Below, in pieces: positions 54,333 through 63,761 of a stretch of DNA of 64,000 bases. The position numbers and the translations under genes were made by a program. This DNA is from Lewinella sp. LCG006 (lineage in GTDB: Bacteria; Bacteroidota; Bacteroidia; Chitinophagales; Saprospiraceae), in contig NZ_CP160680.1 of the NCBI RefSeq assembly GCF_040784935.1, positions 434,001-498,000 on the forward strand, written 5' to 3'. The first letter of the stretch is position 1, and each line of letters opens with the position of its first letter. The notes beneath the pieces were generated by a model. That model was not told the origin of the DNA, ran no database searches, and saw nothing but the letters and a program-made list of their open reading frames with translations.

Positions 54333-55364
54333 ATGAAATCCAATCTTTTTGCTTTTATCTTCCTTCTTTCATGTCTGCCTTTTGCAAGTTGGTCACAAAT
54401 CCCTTCTGATTATACCATCCCTAACGTACTGCGCGAAGCCTATGACCGCGATGTCAAAGGCATGGCCATCAAACGCATGCAAGCACAGAACAGTCCGGAC
54501 AATGCCTTAATTGAAATTCCGGCAGCAGTACAAGACAGTATTTTAGAAGGCATGGCCGCTATTTTCAACCTCAGCAATGAGCTACCCGAAGCTGACTCAG
54601 TCTTCAACCGCTACTGTGTACACGACAATTTTGGCTCTCCTGCCCTATTGGGCTTCATCGTCGGTGTAGATACAAATTCGCCCATCGCCCAGGCTTGGGC
54701 ACAAGGCAGCACCCTCACTGGCAATGCCATTCTCGATAATTTGTTGACTACCTACAACTTTACCCTGCAAAACTACATCAGCTTCGGGGCTGGCGTTTTA
54801 TATACCGATCAGTACCTCAATCTTTTTGCGCTAGCCGACTCCATTACCGCCAGCGTTCCCGGTGTCTCCTACGCCGAACCCGACTACATCATTGGCAATG
54901 CCGGGCGTATCGATTACAGCACCGATGAACTAGGCAATCGCCTCTTCGAGTTTCGCTATGAATGGAACGATTGCTTTGATGGTTGTGATAATTTTTACAG
55001 CTGGTTCTTCACGGTCGCTCCCGACTGTAGCGTGACTTTTACAGGTACTGACGAAGGCGGATTTTTTGGTATCGAAGACCTGCCCGCTCCCACCGATTGC
55101 CAGCTCACCACCGGAGTAAAAGAGCTTGGCCTTTTCCCCGATTTCCGTCTCTTCCCCAACCCTACGAATAATACCCTGCACTGGCAAGCCGCACCCGAAC
55201 ATGGGTTCTGGCAAATACACAATGCCCAGGGGCAACTGGTACAACGCGGCCAATGGTCATCGAAAGCGGTGGAGGTGGCTCACTGGCCCGCTGGGCTTTA
55301 CTACCTTAGTGGCTACAGCGCAAGTGGAGAAAAGGTACTGAAGAAGGCTTGGGTGAAGATGTAG
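54333..55364 (+). CDS. T9SS-secreted protein of unknown function
   Basis: A 343-residue exported protein, signal peptide MKSNLFAFIFLLSCLPFASW. The mature part resembles no known enzyme; it is rich in DNA-binding-free alpha/beta segments (AQAWAQGSTLTGNAILDNLL) and has a Cys-containing stretch WNDCFDGCDNFYSWF. The C-terminal 75 residues are a type A T9SS domain (FRLFPNPTNNTLHWQA to YSASGEKVLKKAWVKM). Likely surface-attached or secreted. A REP-like copy overlaps its stop codon. Confidence 0.8.
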   Translation: MKSNLFAFIFLLSCLPFASWSQIPSDYTIPNVLREAYDRDVKGMAIKRMQAQNSPDNALIEIPAAVQDSILEGMAAIFNLSNELPEADSVFNRYCVHDNFGSPALLGFIVGVDTNSPIAQAWAQGSTLTGNAILDNLLTTYNFTLQNYISFGAGVLYTDQYLNLFALADSITASVPGVSYAEPDYIIGNAGRIDYSTDELGNRLFEFRYEWNDCFDGCDNFYSWFFTVAPDCSVTFTGTDEGGFFGIEDLPAPTDCQLTTGVKELGLFPDFRLFPNPTNNTLHWQAAPEHGFWQIHNAQGQLVQRGQWSSKAVEVAHWPAGLYYLSGYSASGEKVLKKAWVKM

Positions 55365-55390
55365 TGCTCACTGATAAATCGGGATCGCGG
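55364..55390. repeat. REP-like palindrome, fifth copy
   Basis: GTGCTCACTGATAAATCGGG and on to ATCGCGG. It begins on the last base of the stop codon of the T9SS gene (55362-55364), like the copy next to the 33320 stop. A related palindrome, TTCCGacacctCGGAA with GAGCAC, follows at 55400-55425. Confidence 0.65.
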
Positions 55391-55481
55391 ATGGTGCTTC
55401 GTTCCGACACCTCGGAACGGAGCACTATTTTCTCTATCTACGCAACCATGCCGAACACTTGTTCGTTTCAACAGTATAAAC

Positions 55482-55489
55482 TACGTTTG
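55482..55489 (+). promoter_or_regulatory. -7 box TACGTTTG of the paaD gene
   Basis: Matches TAnnTTTG; a TTG is 20 bases upstream (55459-55461) in the -33 position. It is so close to the first ATG (55492) that the second ATG (55501) is the more likely start. Confidence 0.6.
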
Positions 55490-55491
55490 CC

Positions 55492-55998
55492 ATGGCTGAG
55501 ATGAACAAAACCATTGACCTCAACGACGTTCGGGACATTCTTGAAAAAGTGAGTGATCCGGAAATCCCCGTGCTCACCATCACCGACTTGGGTATTGTCC
55601 GAGACGTACGCTTGGATGAAGGAGGAAAGTTGGAAGTAGTCATAACCCCCACCTACTCTGGCTGTCCGGCGATGAACATGATAGAAGTCAACATCCGCGC
55701 AGAGCTCCAAGAGGCGGGGTACGACCCGGTCACCATCACCACCGTCCTCTCCCCCGCCTGGACGACCGACTGGATGACCGAAAACGGTAAAAAGAAACTC
55801 AAAGCCTACGGCATCGCGCCCCCCGAACCTGGTAATGTAGACAAGCACGCCCTCTTTCAGGACGACAAAAAAGTAGAATGCCCCCGTTGTAGCAGCCGCA
55901 ACACCGAGATGATTGCGCAGTTTGGCTCTACCGCCTGTAAGTCGCTTTATCGCTGCCTGGATTGTTTGGAGCCTTTTGATTATTTTAAGTGTCATTAG
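55492..55998 (+). CDS. paaD: Phenylacetyl-CoA epoxidase subunit PaaD-like protein
   Basis: A 168-residue protein matching PaaD (also called PaaJ). It has a MIP18-type domain: VRDILEKVSDPEIPVLTITD, the strand-loop VRDVRLDEGGKLEVVITPTY, SGCPAMNMIEVNIRAE, then a C-terminal zinc/Fe-S cysteine tail CPRC, STACKSLYRCLDCLEPF. PaaD is required for phenylacetyl-CoA epoxidase activity, probably in Fe-S or cofactor maturation. The other paa subunits are not in the window. The -7 box position supports a start at 55501 (MNKTIDLNDV), though 55492 is kept here. Confidence 0.88.
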   Translation: MAEMNKTIDLNDVRDILEKVSDPEIPVLTITDLGIVRDVRLDEGGKLEVVITPTYSGCPAMNMIEVNIRAELQEAGYDPVTITTVLSPAWTTDWMTENGKKKLKAYGIAPPEPGNVDKHALFQDDKKVECPRCSSRNTEMIAQFGSTACKSLYRCLDCLEPFDYFKCH

Positions 55999-56085
55999 GG
56001 GCCCATAAATAAAATAAGCCCCCTAAGCCACCTTGATTACCATCCTATTATCCCTTATATTGAGGCAATCGAAAAACGCTCTTTT

Positions 56086-57780
56086 ATGAAAAACGCTATA
56101 GGCTTCCTCTTGCTTTCTATTTCTTTTCTGCCCAGCTTATTCGGTCAAGCTATCAACAAACAATACGCCCGGGCACATACCTCGGTGATCAGTGGAATTT
56201 CGGTAAATAATGACGGAAGAATATTGACGGCGGGTTATTACGACACCACCAACGGTTCGCTTTATGTGGGGATGACGACGGAAGAAGGCGACTATATAGA
56301 CGTCAGTGCTTTCTTTGAAGAATCATCTGGATCGCTTATGAATATCAGCAATATTGTACACGATACGGCCAGTAATTTCTCTTATTTTGCGGTGGCACTT
56401 GATGGCTGTGATGTTGGAGATTCGGATCAGTTGTACAAGATCAATCTCGACAACTTCACGCGTGAGTTTGTGGAACTACCTGGTTCCAACTTCGCCGCTA
56501 AATACCATCTTGCTATACTACCAGATGGGAGCGTATTGATCGGAGAAGAAGAGACTTCCCAAGCCAACAAAGTGGTCTTGTACCGCAGCGGTTCGTTCTA
56601 TGAGCTGTTGACGAGTGAGCTGGTTCGAGGCCTTGCTGCTTTAGGGCTGGATAAATTTGTCATTCTCGGAGACGAAACGTTAACTACCGCTCAATTAAAC
56701 CTAGCAACGAATACTGCCACCACAATCAATACAGTAGCCATTACAGATGGCAGCGCGATAGAAGCACTCAATGCTACCCAATTATTGGTATTACGCAGTA
56801 ATGGATTACAAGTATGGAGTGAAGACCTGGAATTACTGCAAGAGCTAACCTTGAACAATCCTCTTGAACTTACAGTCGACAACAGCTACCTCTACGTACT
56901 GACAGCCGATGGTATCCATTTACTGAACCACGATTTGGAAAACATTACACTTCTTCCAAGCCTCGAACTCGATAACTATGCCGTCTTAACTTCGGTGGCT
57001 AAGAACGACCGCGTGTATTACGCGGGCACTTACGAGGATGCCTATAATACCAGTGCGAATAGTACCATAAGAAGACCATCAGATCTGTTCATTAGATCCT
57101 TCAGTCCTGCGGGGGCCGATATTCTTTCCGATACAGATTTGGCCGTCGAGATGATCACTCACTCACCCGCCGAAGTGTCTTTGGAAGCCCCGAATTGTAT
57201 GGATGCCATCATTCGTGACGTAGAGGTAACACTTCGCAACCAGGGGACAGCGGTGATTGAAGAAGCTAGCATTATGCTCAATCTGGAGGGATGTGGACAA
57301 AATGTCTGTCCCCCTTGGATAGAAAGGCATTGGACAACAGAAATCTATCTTGAACCAGGCCAAAGTACGACCCTCTCATTAGGTACCATCAACATCTATC
57401 ACACCCAGGAAAATGATGAATTTGGTCTGTGCTTGTGGGCTTTCCCCAACGGAGAAACGATGGAAACCGACATGGACAATAATTACAATTGCGCAGTGGC
57501 ATCTCCCATCGTCCGTACTTCAGACCTTAGCGTAAACACTCCTTTTAGCGTTTATCCTACCCTATTCAGTGATCGGCTTACCCTCTTGTTGACGCCAGAT
57601 CTCAATGTGTTTGATCAGGTTGTCGTATATAATCTGCTAGGTCAGCCATTGCAGCATAAGCCATTACCACCTGGCCAGAGCGAGGTAGTTTTGGAGCTGG
57701 AGCAATTACCCGATGGCAGTTATTACCTACGCCTTGAAGGAGAAGGAGTGAGTCAGGTCGTTATGGTGATAAAGCAGTAA
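56086..57780 (+). CDS. T9SS-secreted protein with CARDB-like domain
   Basis: A 564-residue exported protein with signal peptide AIGFLLLSISFLPSLFGQAI. N-terminal three quarters form repeated beta-rich segments that look like a low-complexity beta-propeller (about residues 25-340, e.g. DKFVILGDETLTTAQLNLA). A CARDB-like fibronectin domain follows (about 345-460, ending FGLCLWAFPNGETMETDMDN), then a type A T9SS domain (FSVYPTLFSDRLTLLL to VVMVIKQ). No catalytic motif. Surface or secreted adhesion-type protein (inference). Confidence 0.78.
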   Translation: MKNAIGFLLLSISFLPSLFGQAINKQYARAHTSVISGISVNNDGRILTAGYYDTTNGSLYVGMTTEEGDYIDVSAFFEESSGSLMNISNIVHDTASNFSYFAVALDGCDVGDSDQLYKINLDNFTREFVELPGSNFAAKYHLAILPDGSVLIGEEETSQANKVVLYRSGSFYELLTSELVRGLAALGLDKFVILGDETLTTAQLNLATNTATTINTVAITDGSAIEALNATQLLVLRSNGLQVWSEDLELLQELTLNNPLELTVDNSYLYVLTADGIHLLNHDLENITLLPSLELDNYAVLTSVAKNDRVYYAGTYEDAYNTSANSTIRRPSDLFIRSFSPAGADILSDTDLAVEMITHSPAEVSLEAPNCMDAIIRDVEVTLRNQGTAVIEEASIMLNLEGCGQNVCPPWIERHWTTEIYLEPGQSTTLSLGTINIYHTQENDEFGLCLWAFPNGETMETDMDNNYNCAVASPIVRTSDLSVNTPFSVYPTLFSDRLTLLLTPDLNVFDQVVVYNLLGQPLQHKPLPPGQSEVVLELEQLPDGSYYLRLEGEGVSQVVMVIKQ

Positions 57781-58176
57781 TTAACTTAATAGACTTGTTC
57801 TGATTCAACACTAAGTATTTTGACGAAAATGCCGAGTGCCCCAAAGAGGTCGCTACGTGGCGCCTATGGCATAAATCCAGCAAGCTCCTGTCCAATAAGA
57901 GCAATTCTGCTCCCTTCTAAGTCCTGACTTTTACAGAAACGGCGAAAACATCGTCTACCTCATCGTAAAACAAAGGACTCATGTATCTTTTTACAAAAAA
58001 AACATCCCCTTCCAGGTAACACCTTCCTGATTGCGTGCATCAATGGCCAAATGCATCCAATTGTAATGACACCTGTTATCCCTTCTCTTCTAATGCTTTG
58101 CCTGTCCTTGTCCAGCTTGCTGGCTTATGGACAGAGCTGTGGCGGCACCTTTCCTTATTCACACAAATCCCTATTG
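57781..58176. other. Gap with a MITE end fragment and a second signal-peptide-like frame
   Basis: About 400 bases. At 57792 AGACTTGTTCTG matches one end of the MITE family at 30067, with no partner end nearby. At 58066-58176 an ATG opens a frame continuous with the next gene that encodes a second hydrophobic leader, TPVIPSLLMLCLSLSSLLAY, and SCGGTFPYSHKS. No other gene is supported. Confidence 0.55.
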
Positions 58177-58680
58177 ATGAAGCACAACACACCCCATTTT
58201 GGCCTTAGCGCTTGCCTGGCCATTTTGCTCAGCGCAGGTGCTTTGAGCGCGCAAGACATACCTCGTACCGTTGTCGGTAACGCTGGTGATTATTATGACA
58301 ACCTGATTTTCGGCAGCCTGCACTTCACGGTGGGCGAAGTGGCCGTTGCTCGTTATCAAAACGGGCTGGAACTCGGCGAAGGGTTTCACCGTGCTTACTA
58401 CGACCTTTTGGTAAAAAACGAGGAACTACTCCCCCTTGATTGGGCAGTCAACATTTATCCCAATCCTACGACTGAAAGTATCCGGATTGCACTCCCCGAT
58501 TTAGCTCCTACCCAGGCAGCACTTTACAATACGAATGGTCAGCTGCTTTGGCAGGAAACCATTGTGACGCCTTTGCAGGTGGTCGATCTTGCTGCTTATC
58601 CTGCGGGAACCTACCTGCTCCGTCTAGCTGACGAGGAGGGTCGAACTGGCACCTTCCAAGTACTAAAAATCAAACACTAA
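58177..58680 (+). CDS. Small T9SS-secreted protein, partner of the collagen-like gene
   Basis: ATG 58177 starts the normal signal peptide (FGLSACLAILLSAGALSAQ), giving 167 residues; an in-frame open stretch begins earlier at 58066 and carries a second leader. The mature part has LHFTVGEVAVARYQNGLELG and GFHRAYYDLLVK, and a full type A T9SS domain (WAVNIYPNPTTESIRIAL to GTFQVLKIKH). It lies 19 bases before the collagen-like gene and is probably co-transcribed. Small proteins of this kind precede tail-fibre-like proteins in other Bacteroidota (from memory of gene order). Confidence 0.75.
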   Translation: MKHNTPHFGLSACLAILLSAGALSAQDIPRTVVGNAGDYYDNLIFGSLHFTVGEVAVARYQNGLELGEGFHRAYYDLLVKNEELLPLDWAVNIYPNPTTESIRIALPDLAPTQAALYNTNGQLLWQETIVTPLQVVDLAAYPAGTYLLRLADEEGRTGTFQVLKIKH

Positions 58681-58699
58681 TCCCTAAAACGCTAAAAAA

Positions 58700-61600
58700 A
58701 TGCGTCATTTACTTCAACTCATTTTCCTGCTGGTCTTCAGTGCCAGCCTCTGGGCTCAAGCCCCACAGCAATTCAAATTTCAGGCGGTTGCCCGCGATGC
58801 AGGGGGCTCACCTTATGCCAGTGCCAACCTCGCGGTGCGGGTCAGTATTGTGCGCGATGGAGTGAGTGGACTCGTCGATTACGCCGAACGCCATACCATT
58901 ACCACTTCTCCACTCGGCGTCTTTGACCTCGCCATTGGCAATGGTATTCCCTTGAGTGGCACGATGAACGATGTAGATTGGGCCAATCATCCTTATTACT
59001 TAAAAATAGATATTGATCCTGCAGGTGGCACTGCTTATCTCAATTTGGGTACCAGCCAGCTACTTTCCGTCCCTTACGCCATTTACGCTGGCGAAAGTGG
59101 CTCAGGCGGTAGCGATGACCCAACCGACGAATTACAAAACCTCATTTATGATCCCGTCACCCAGATACTGACGCTCACTGATGGCAATTCCGTCACCCTC
59201 AACACGGGAAGTGGCACCGATAGTCAGACCCTTACGTTTGATCCCCTTAGCGGGAATCTGACGATCAGTAATGGCAACACCGTCAATATTCCTGCTGGCG
59301 CTACCGGCCCGCAAGGGCCCACTGGACCAGCTGGACCTGCTGGTCCACAAGGTACTCCAGGTGTTGCTGGCCCAGCCGGACCGCAAGGTCCAGCCGGAAC
59401 AGGCATCAATCTACTCGGTACAGTCCCCACAGTGGGTGACCTTCCCGCTGGTGCTAGCCAGGGCGATCTTTACATCGTAACCGCCAGTGGCGATGGCTAC
59501 GCTTGGGATGGCAGTATGTGGAACAACGTTGGCCAAATCCAAGGCCCACAAGGACCGCAAGGAGAACCCGGGCCCGCGGGAATGACCGGCCCTACCGGAG
59601 CTACTGGGCCCGCAGGGCCTGTCGGTGCTACTGGTCCACAAGGTGCTCAAGGTCCGCAAGGACTATCAGGACCTATGGGTCCACAAGGAGCTACCGGTCC
59701 ACAGGGACCCGCTGGACAGGATGGCACGGGTATCTCTATCCAGGGAACCGTAGCCACCATTGCAGATCTCCCCGCAGGAGGCAATACCCAAGGTGACCTG
59801 TACATTGTTTCCGCTGACGGGAACAGCTATGTGTGGGACGGCATGATGTGGACCAACGTTGGTCAAATCCAAGGCCCACAAGGTCCACAAGGTATCCCTG
59901 GACCTGATGGACCTACTGGACCAGCCGGGCCCACTGGACTCACAGGGCCGCAAGGTATTCCAGGGCCCACTGGAGCTACTGGACCACAGGGACTTCCCGG
60001 CGCAACAGGACCTGCCGGACCAACAGGACCACAAGGCCCTACCGGGCCGCAAGGCGAACAAGGACTTACTGGCCCGCAAGGTATTCCCGGACCCACCGGA
60101 GCTACTGGACCACAGGGACCCGCCGGTGAAACAGGGCCTGCGGGGCCTGCTGGACCACAAGGTATACCAGGTCCAATTGGCATGACAGGGCCTGCGGGAC
60201 CACAAGGCCCTGCTGGTGTGATAGAACTGCCTTATTACGATGAAGTTACGGTTGAAGGAGCTGCTTTTCATATCCAGAATGATGGCAATGCTGCCTATGG
60301 TATAGTAGGCAGTCAAGGTACAGGCGCGGAAGTATTACCCGCTAATCGGGCAGGTGTTTTGGGTCACTCTTTGAATGGCCATGGTGTTTACGGTTATTCC
60401 GAGAATGATTTTTATGCAGGCGTCCAGGGCGTTTCCAATTCCAACACAGGTTATGGGGTTTTGGGCTATGGCTTCGGTGGTGGCGTTGGTGGTTATTTCT
60501 ATACCACTTCTTCTGGGCAGGCTGCTTTAACGACAGGAGTAGGCAATGTGGGCATTGGTACAAATACCCCTGAAATGAAAATGCATATAGCTGGTGATTT
60601 ATTTATACAATCGAATTTAGGTGCCATTCATTTAGGTTACCCCGACAATGGAAATCGTTGGAGGATGAGTACCATCAATGGTGGTGCCGATTTACAATAC
60701 CGTTCCAAACCCAATGCTTCGTCGACCTATACTACGCGTTTCAGAATGCTACAATCTGGTGAATTTCAAGTAGGAGATATCTTTGATGCAAACGCTTGGT
60801 TGCATGTCCAGGAAAACTCCGGGGTAGATAAAGTTCATCTTTTACTTGAGGAAACACAAGATGAGTTTGCCCGTCTTGGTTTTGGCAATACCGTACATAC
60901 AGATGCCCAGTGGCATATTGCGGCTACCTCTAGAAATGGTACTACTGGTGCAGCGAATAGCAAAATGAACTTCTATTTCAGAAATGATCAGGGCGCAGCC
61001 GATCGGATGACCATTCTTGGCAATGGCCAGGTAGGGATCAATAACGCTAATCCGGATGAAGAATTGGTGGTTGGTAGCAACCTGGGTTCAGGCTGGGCTA
61101 TTCCCGCAGCTACGGTTGGCGGTACTACTGGTGGAGCACTAGAAGTGGGTACTCCTAGCATTAATTTTTCAGCTAGTGCCAGCAGCACTTTTGATCGCAC
61201 CCGACTCATTGCCACCGACGCCAATGGTTTTGGTCAGGGAAAAATTGAAATGCGTACCCGACAACTGAATGTGGGCGTAGCACCGGGCGTTAATGATACC
61301 CGTGGCTATCCTCTCCGGATTCAGCAAAATACCAGTACAACGGGTGGCGAATACGGTATGCTCCTCTACAATGGTACCAACAGTAATGAAAACTGGGAAT
61401 TCTACGTAGCTTCTACCGCCGCCAATGGTGGTAACATGGCACTCTACCACAACAACGCTCTCCGCGGCACTTTTGACCAGACCAGCGGCAATTACTCCCC
61501 TACTTCGGATGCTCGTTTGAAAACAAATATTAGCACTTTAAACGGGACACTCTCAAAGCTTTTGCAACTGCAACCCAAAACCTACAACTACAAGACGAAT

Positions 61601-61861
61601 CTGGAACGTAATTACTTTGGTTTTCTAGCACAAGAGCTACAAACCGTTTTTCCAGCAGTCGTCACCACCACCATGCCTAAAGAAGGAGAAGAAGCCACCT
61701 TGCTGGTGGATTACAGCCAACTGACGGTACTTGCTATTGCTGCCATCCAGGAGCAACAAGAGGTCATTGAGCAACAGAAAGCGCAATTGGCCCAGCAAGC
61801 AGAACAGCTACAAACCTTGGAAAATCGGCTACAAAAACTGGAAGCACTCATTCAGAAATAA
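58700..61861 (+). CDS. Collagen-like protein with S74 tail-fibre chaperone
   Basis: A 1053-residue exported protein (signal [19 protein letters not shown]). Layout by residue: N-terminal beta domain 20-195; Gly-X-Y block 1 (about 198-232); module A (about 233-281, [20 protein letters not shown]...[10 protein letters not shown]); Gly-X-Y block 2 (about 282-343); module B (about 344-393, a diverged copy of module A); Gly-X-Y block 3 (about 394-510); repeated head region with [18 protein letters not shown]; a variable beta region to about 930; and a C-terminal peptidase S74 domain ([20 protein letters not shown]), ending in a coiled coil. S74 domains trimerise and self-cleave in phage fibres. 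No T9SS domain, so export route is open. Predicted trimeric surface fibre. Confidence 0.88.
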   Translation: MRHLLQLIFLLVFSASLWAQAPQQFKFQAVARDAGGSPYASANLAVRVSIVRDGVSGLVDYAERHTITTSPLGVFDLAIGNGIPLSGTMNDVDWANHPYYLKIDIDPAGGTAYLNLGTSQLLSVPYAIYAGESGSGGSDDPTDELQNLIYDPVTQILTLTDGNSVTLNTGSGTDSQTLTFDPLSGNLTISNGNTVNIPAGATGPQGPTGPAGPAGPQGTPGVAGPAGPQGPAGTGINLLGTVPTVGDLPAGASQGDLYIVTASGDGYAWDGSMWNNVGQIQGPQGPQGEPGPAGMTGPTGATGPAGPVGATGPQGAQGPQGLSGPMGPQGATGPQGPAGQDGTGISIQGTVATIADLPAGGNTQGDLYIVSADGNSYVWDGMMWTNVGQIQGPQGPQGIPGPDGPTGPAGPTGLTGPQGIPGPTGATGPQGLPGATGPAGPTGPQGPTGPQGEQGLTGPQGIPGPTGATGPQGPAGETGPAGPAGPQGIPGPIGMTGPAGPQGPAGVIELPYYDEVTVEGAAFHIQNDGNAAYGIVGSQGTGAEVLPANRAGVLGHSLNGHGVYGYSENDFYAGVQGVSNSNTGYGVLGYGFGGGVGGYFYTTSSGQAALTTGVGNVGIGTNTPEMKMHIAGDLFIQSNLGAIHLGYPDNGNRWRMSTINGGADLQYRSKPNASSTYTTRFRMLQSGEFQVGDIFDANAWLHVQENSGVDKVHLLLEETQDEFARLGFGNTVHTDAQWHIAATSRNGTTGAANSKMNFYFRNDQGAADRMTILGNGQVGINNANPDEELVVGSNLGSGWAIPAATVGGTTGGALEVGTPSINFSASASSTFDRTRLIATDANGFGQGKIEMRTRQLNVGVAPGVNDTRGYPLRIQQNTSTTGGEYGMLLYNGTNSNENWEFYVASTAANGGNMALYHNNALRGTFDQTSGNYSPTSDARLKTNISTLNGTLSKLLQLQPKTYNYKTNLERNYFGFLAQELQTVFPAVVTTTMPKEGEEATLLVDYSQLTVLAIAAIQEQQEVIEQQKAQLAQQAEQLQTLENRLQKLEALIQK

Positions 61862-61910
61862 AAGAGCAATCCCCATGAACTAGCTCAAGTGGAGTCACTC
61901 CACTGATTCT

Positions 61911-61942
61911 GTGACGCTGACGTGAGTTGGCGTCACTTTTTG
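61911..61942 (+). terminator. Intrinsic terminator after the collagen-like gene
   Basis: Stem GTGACGC / GCGTCAC (7 bp) with a 12-base loop, followed by TTTTTG; 49 bases after the stop. A second small hairpin, GTGGAG / CTCCAC, precedes it. Confidence 0.7.
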
Positions 61943-61979
61943 TTTGGGGGGAGATGGGTGATCAAGAGGGAGGGAGGTC

Positions 61980-62120
61980 AATCGTACCAACACGATCATA
62001 CGATCAACGCGACCCCCAATCGTACCAACACGATCATACGATCAGCGCGACCCCCAATCGTACCAACACGATCATACGATCAGCGCGACCCCCGATCGTA
62101 CCAACACGATCATACGATCA
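61980..62120. repeat. 38-bp tandem repeat (3.7 copies)
   Basis: Unit AATCGTACCAACACGATCAT continuing ACGATCAGCGCGACCCCC, with copies starting at 61980, 62018, 62056 and 62094 (last one partial, 27 bases). Copies differ by only single bases. Each contains the near-palindrome CGATCATACGATC. No spacers, so it is not a CRISPR array. A related inverted unit is at 36935. Confidence 0.9.
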
Positions 62121-62213
62121 CCACAATTCGTGCTCATACAGGAATGCATTTATACAAACGCTCTCCAAAACCTTCCGTAACTTTGAATTTTATCCTTGAT
62201 TCCCAACCCGATT

Positions 62214-63707
62214 ATGCTCAGCCGAAAAATCACCCTGCTTTTTGTTCTACCTTTCTTGTGCTTGGATGCTGCCAGTGCCACTAATATCAAAGCCGATCCT
62301 TTCCCAGATTTGAGCCAACTCCTCATTGGTGAATGGAGCTCACCCGCCTGGAACGGAAAATTGATCGAAAGCTGGCGGATGATCGACGCCACCACCTTTG
62401 AGTCCAGTGCCGTCTATCTGGAGAAAAAAGATACGCTCTATGCCAGTACCTCCCGTATCGAAAAGGTAGCGGGTAAATGGATGCTTTTTAGCGTCATCAA
62501 AGACAGTGCGCCTAAAATATTCCAGGCAGTCTCCTCTTCTGCCAACCACATTCTTTTCGAAAACAGCGACTACAGCCATCCTCGCCAAGTCCGCTATTCC
62601 TTCACCGAAAGGAACAAATTCAATCGTACCATCACTGGGGAAGAAAACGGTCAACCTTCCACCTTCAATTTCAACTTGGTACCGCAAGTGGAGGTAGCCG
62701 TCAAAAACCAGACTCCAGCTTTGCGTGCCGCCTTTGCGCCCTTGATGGGCAAAACCTGGCGCGCCAAAGGTGCCTGGGCCAACGGCGACGCCTTCCAGCA
62801 AGAAGTCCGCTTCCACTGGGACTTGGAAGATGCTGCCGTCATTGCCCAATCCCACGGGATCATCGATCCTATCAACAACACCTGGGGCCAGCGCAACCAT
62901 GGCATTCGTTACTGGAACAAAGGCGAAGAAAAACTCCTATTCGCGGAATACGACATCTTTGGCTCCGTCACCGAAGGCACCATCAGTTTGAGAGATAACA
63001 ATATTTATTACCATTACAATTACGGAGGTTTTCTCCTCACCGATGCCTGGGAGAAAGTAGACGAATTCACCTACAACTTCAAAGTAGGCGTCTTCTCAAA
63101 AGGCGATTGGCAAGACGTTTATCTCAGCACCCAATTCATTGACATCACCACTACCGAACCTGCACTTATGGAACCAGACCTCACCCTCCCTTACCGGCAA
63201 ATTCCCGATGCCCCCGAAAAGTACAATGCCGCTACCGTGGCCGCCCGCGCGATCGACGGCCTGGCTTTTCGCTACTACTGGGCCACCGAAGGCCTCCGCC
63301 AGCAAGATCTCGATTATCGCACCACACCCGAATCACGTTCCAGTGCCGAAACCATCGACCATATCCATGGCTTGGCCAAAGTGGTCCACAACGCCGTCAT
63401 GGAACTCCCCAACATCAGTGGTGACCCCTCCGAAGAACTGTCTTTCATCGAGCAACGTACCCAAACCCTCACCCTGCTTGCCGCTGCCAGCGAACGCCTC
63501 AAAAACAGCAAATCCAAAGACCTGAAACGCTTCAACATCATCTTCCAACGGGGCGACAACCAGTCCGTACTCCCCTTCTGGAACACCCTCAATGGGCCCC
63601 TCGCCGATGCGCTCTGGCACGTAGGGCAAGTCGTTGCGTTCCGGCGGGCTTCTGGCAACCCCTTCAATAGTAACGTCAGTGTGCTGCGCGGTACGGTTAA
63701 GGAGTAA
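62214..63707 (+). CDS. DUF6265-like plus DinB-like protein
   Basis: ATG 62214 (MLSRKITLLFVLPFLCLDAA) gives 497 residues with a signal peptide. N-terminal lipocalin-like DUF6265 domain (about residues 25-170; LLIGEWSSPAWNGKLIESWR), a second beta-rich domain of the same kind (about 170-320), and a C-terminal helical domain (about 340-490) with HIHGLAKVVHNAVM and LADALWHVGQVVAFRR, like the metal-site His positions of DinB. Predicted exported; function unknown, perhaps a small-molecule binding hydrolase or transferase. Confidence 0.7.
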   Translation: MLSRKITLLFVLPFLCLDAASATNIKADPFPDLSQLLIGEWSSPAWNGKLIESWRMIDATTFESSAVYLEKKDTLYASTSRIEKVAGKWMLFSVIKDSAPKIFQAVSSSANHILFENSDYSHPRQVRYSFTERNKFNRTITGEENGQPSTFNFNLVPQVEVAVKNQTPALRAAFAPLMGKTWRAKGAWANGDAFQQEVRFHWDLEDAAVIAQSHGIIDPINNTWGQRNHGIRYWNKGEEKLLFAEYDIFGSVTEGTISLRDNNIYYHYNYGGFLLTDAWEKVDEFTYNFKVGVFSKGDWQDVYLSTQFIDITTTEPALMEPDLTLPYRQIPDAPEKYNAATVAARAIDGLAFRYYWATEGLRQQDLDYRTTPESRSSAETIDHIHGLAKVVHNAVMELPNISGDPSEELSFIEQRTQTLTLLAAASERLKNSKSKDLKRFNIIFQRGDNQSVLPFWNTLNGPLADALWHVGQVVAFRRASGNPFNSNVSVLRGTVKE

Positions 63708-63732
63708 GTAATAGCGTGGAACTATCTTTTTG

Positions 63733-63740
63733 TATTTTTG
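63733..63740 (+). promoter_or_regulatory. -7 box TATTTTTG of queA
   Basis: Matches TAnnTTTG; the queA reading frame with TTG at 63762 begins 21 bases later. A weak -33 box only. Confidence 0.45.
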
Positions 63741-63761
63741 TTTCGAAAAAAATATTCCCCC

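Noticed and set aside
59132-60316. Minus-strand Gly/Pro-rich frames within the collagen-like gene
   Set aside because: They mirror the Gly-X-Y codon bias of the plus strand and are not independent genes.
58700-61861. Phage tail-fibre gene in a prophage
   Set aside because: The S74 domain is phage-like, but no tail, head or integrase gene is nearby and the protein has a host signal peptide and collagen blocks.
61980-62120. Possible CRISPR array
   Set aside because: The four units abut one another with no spacers and no cas genes are in the window.
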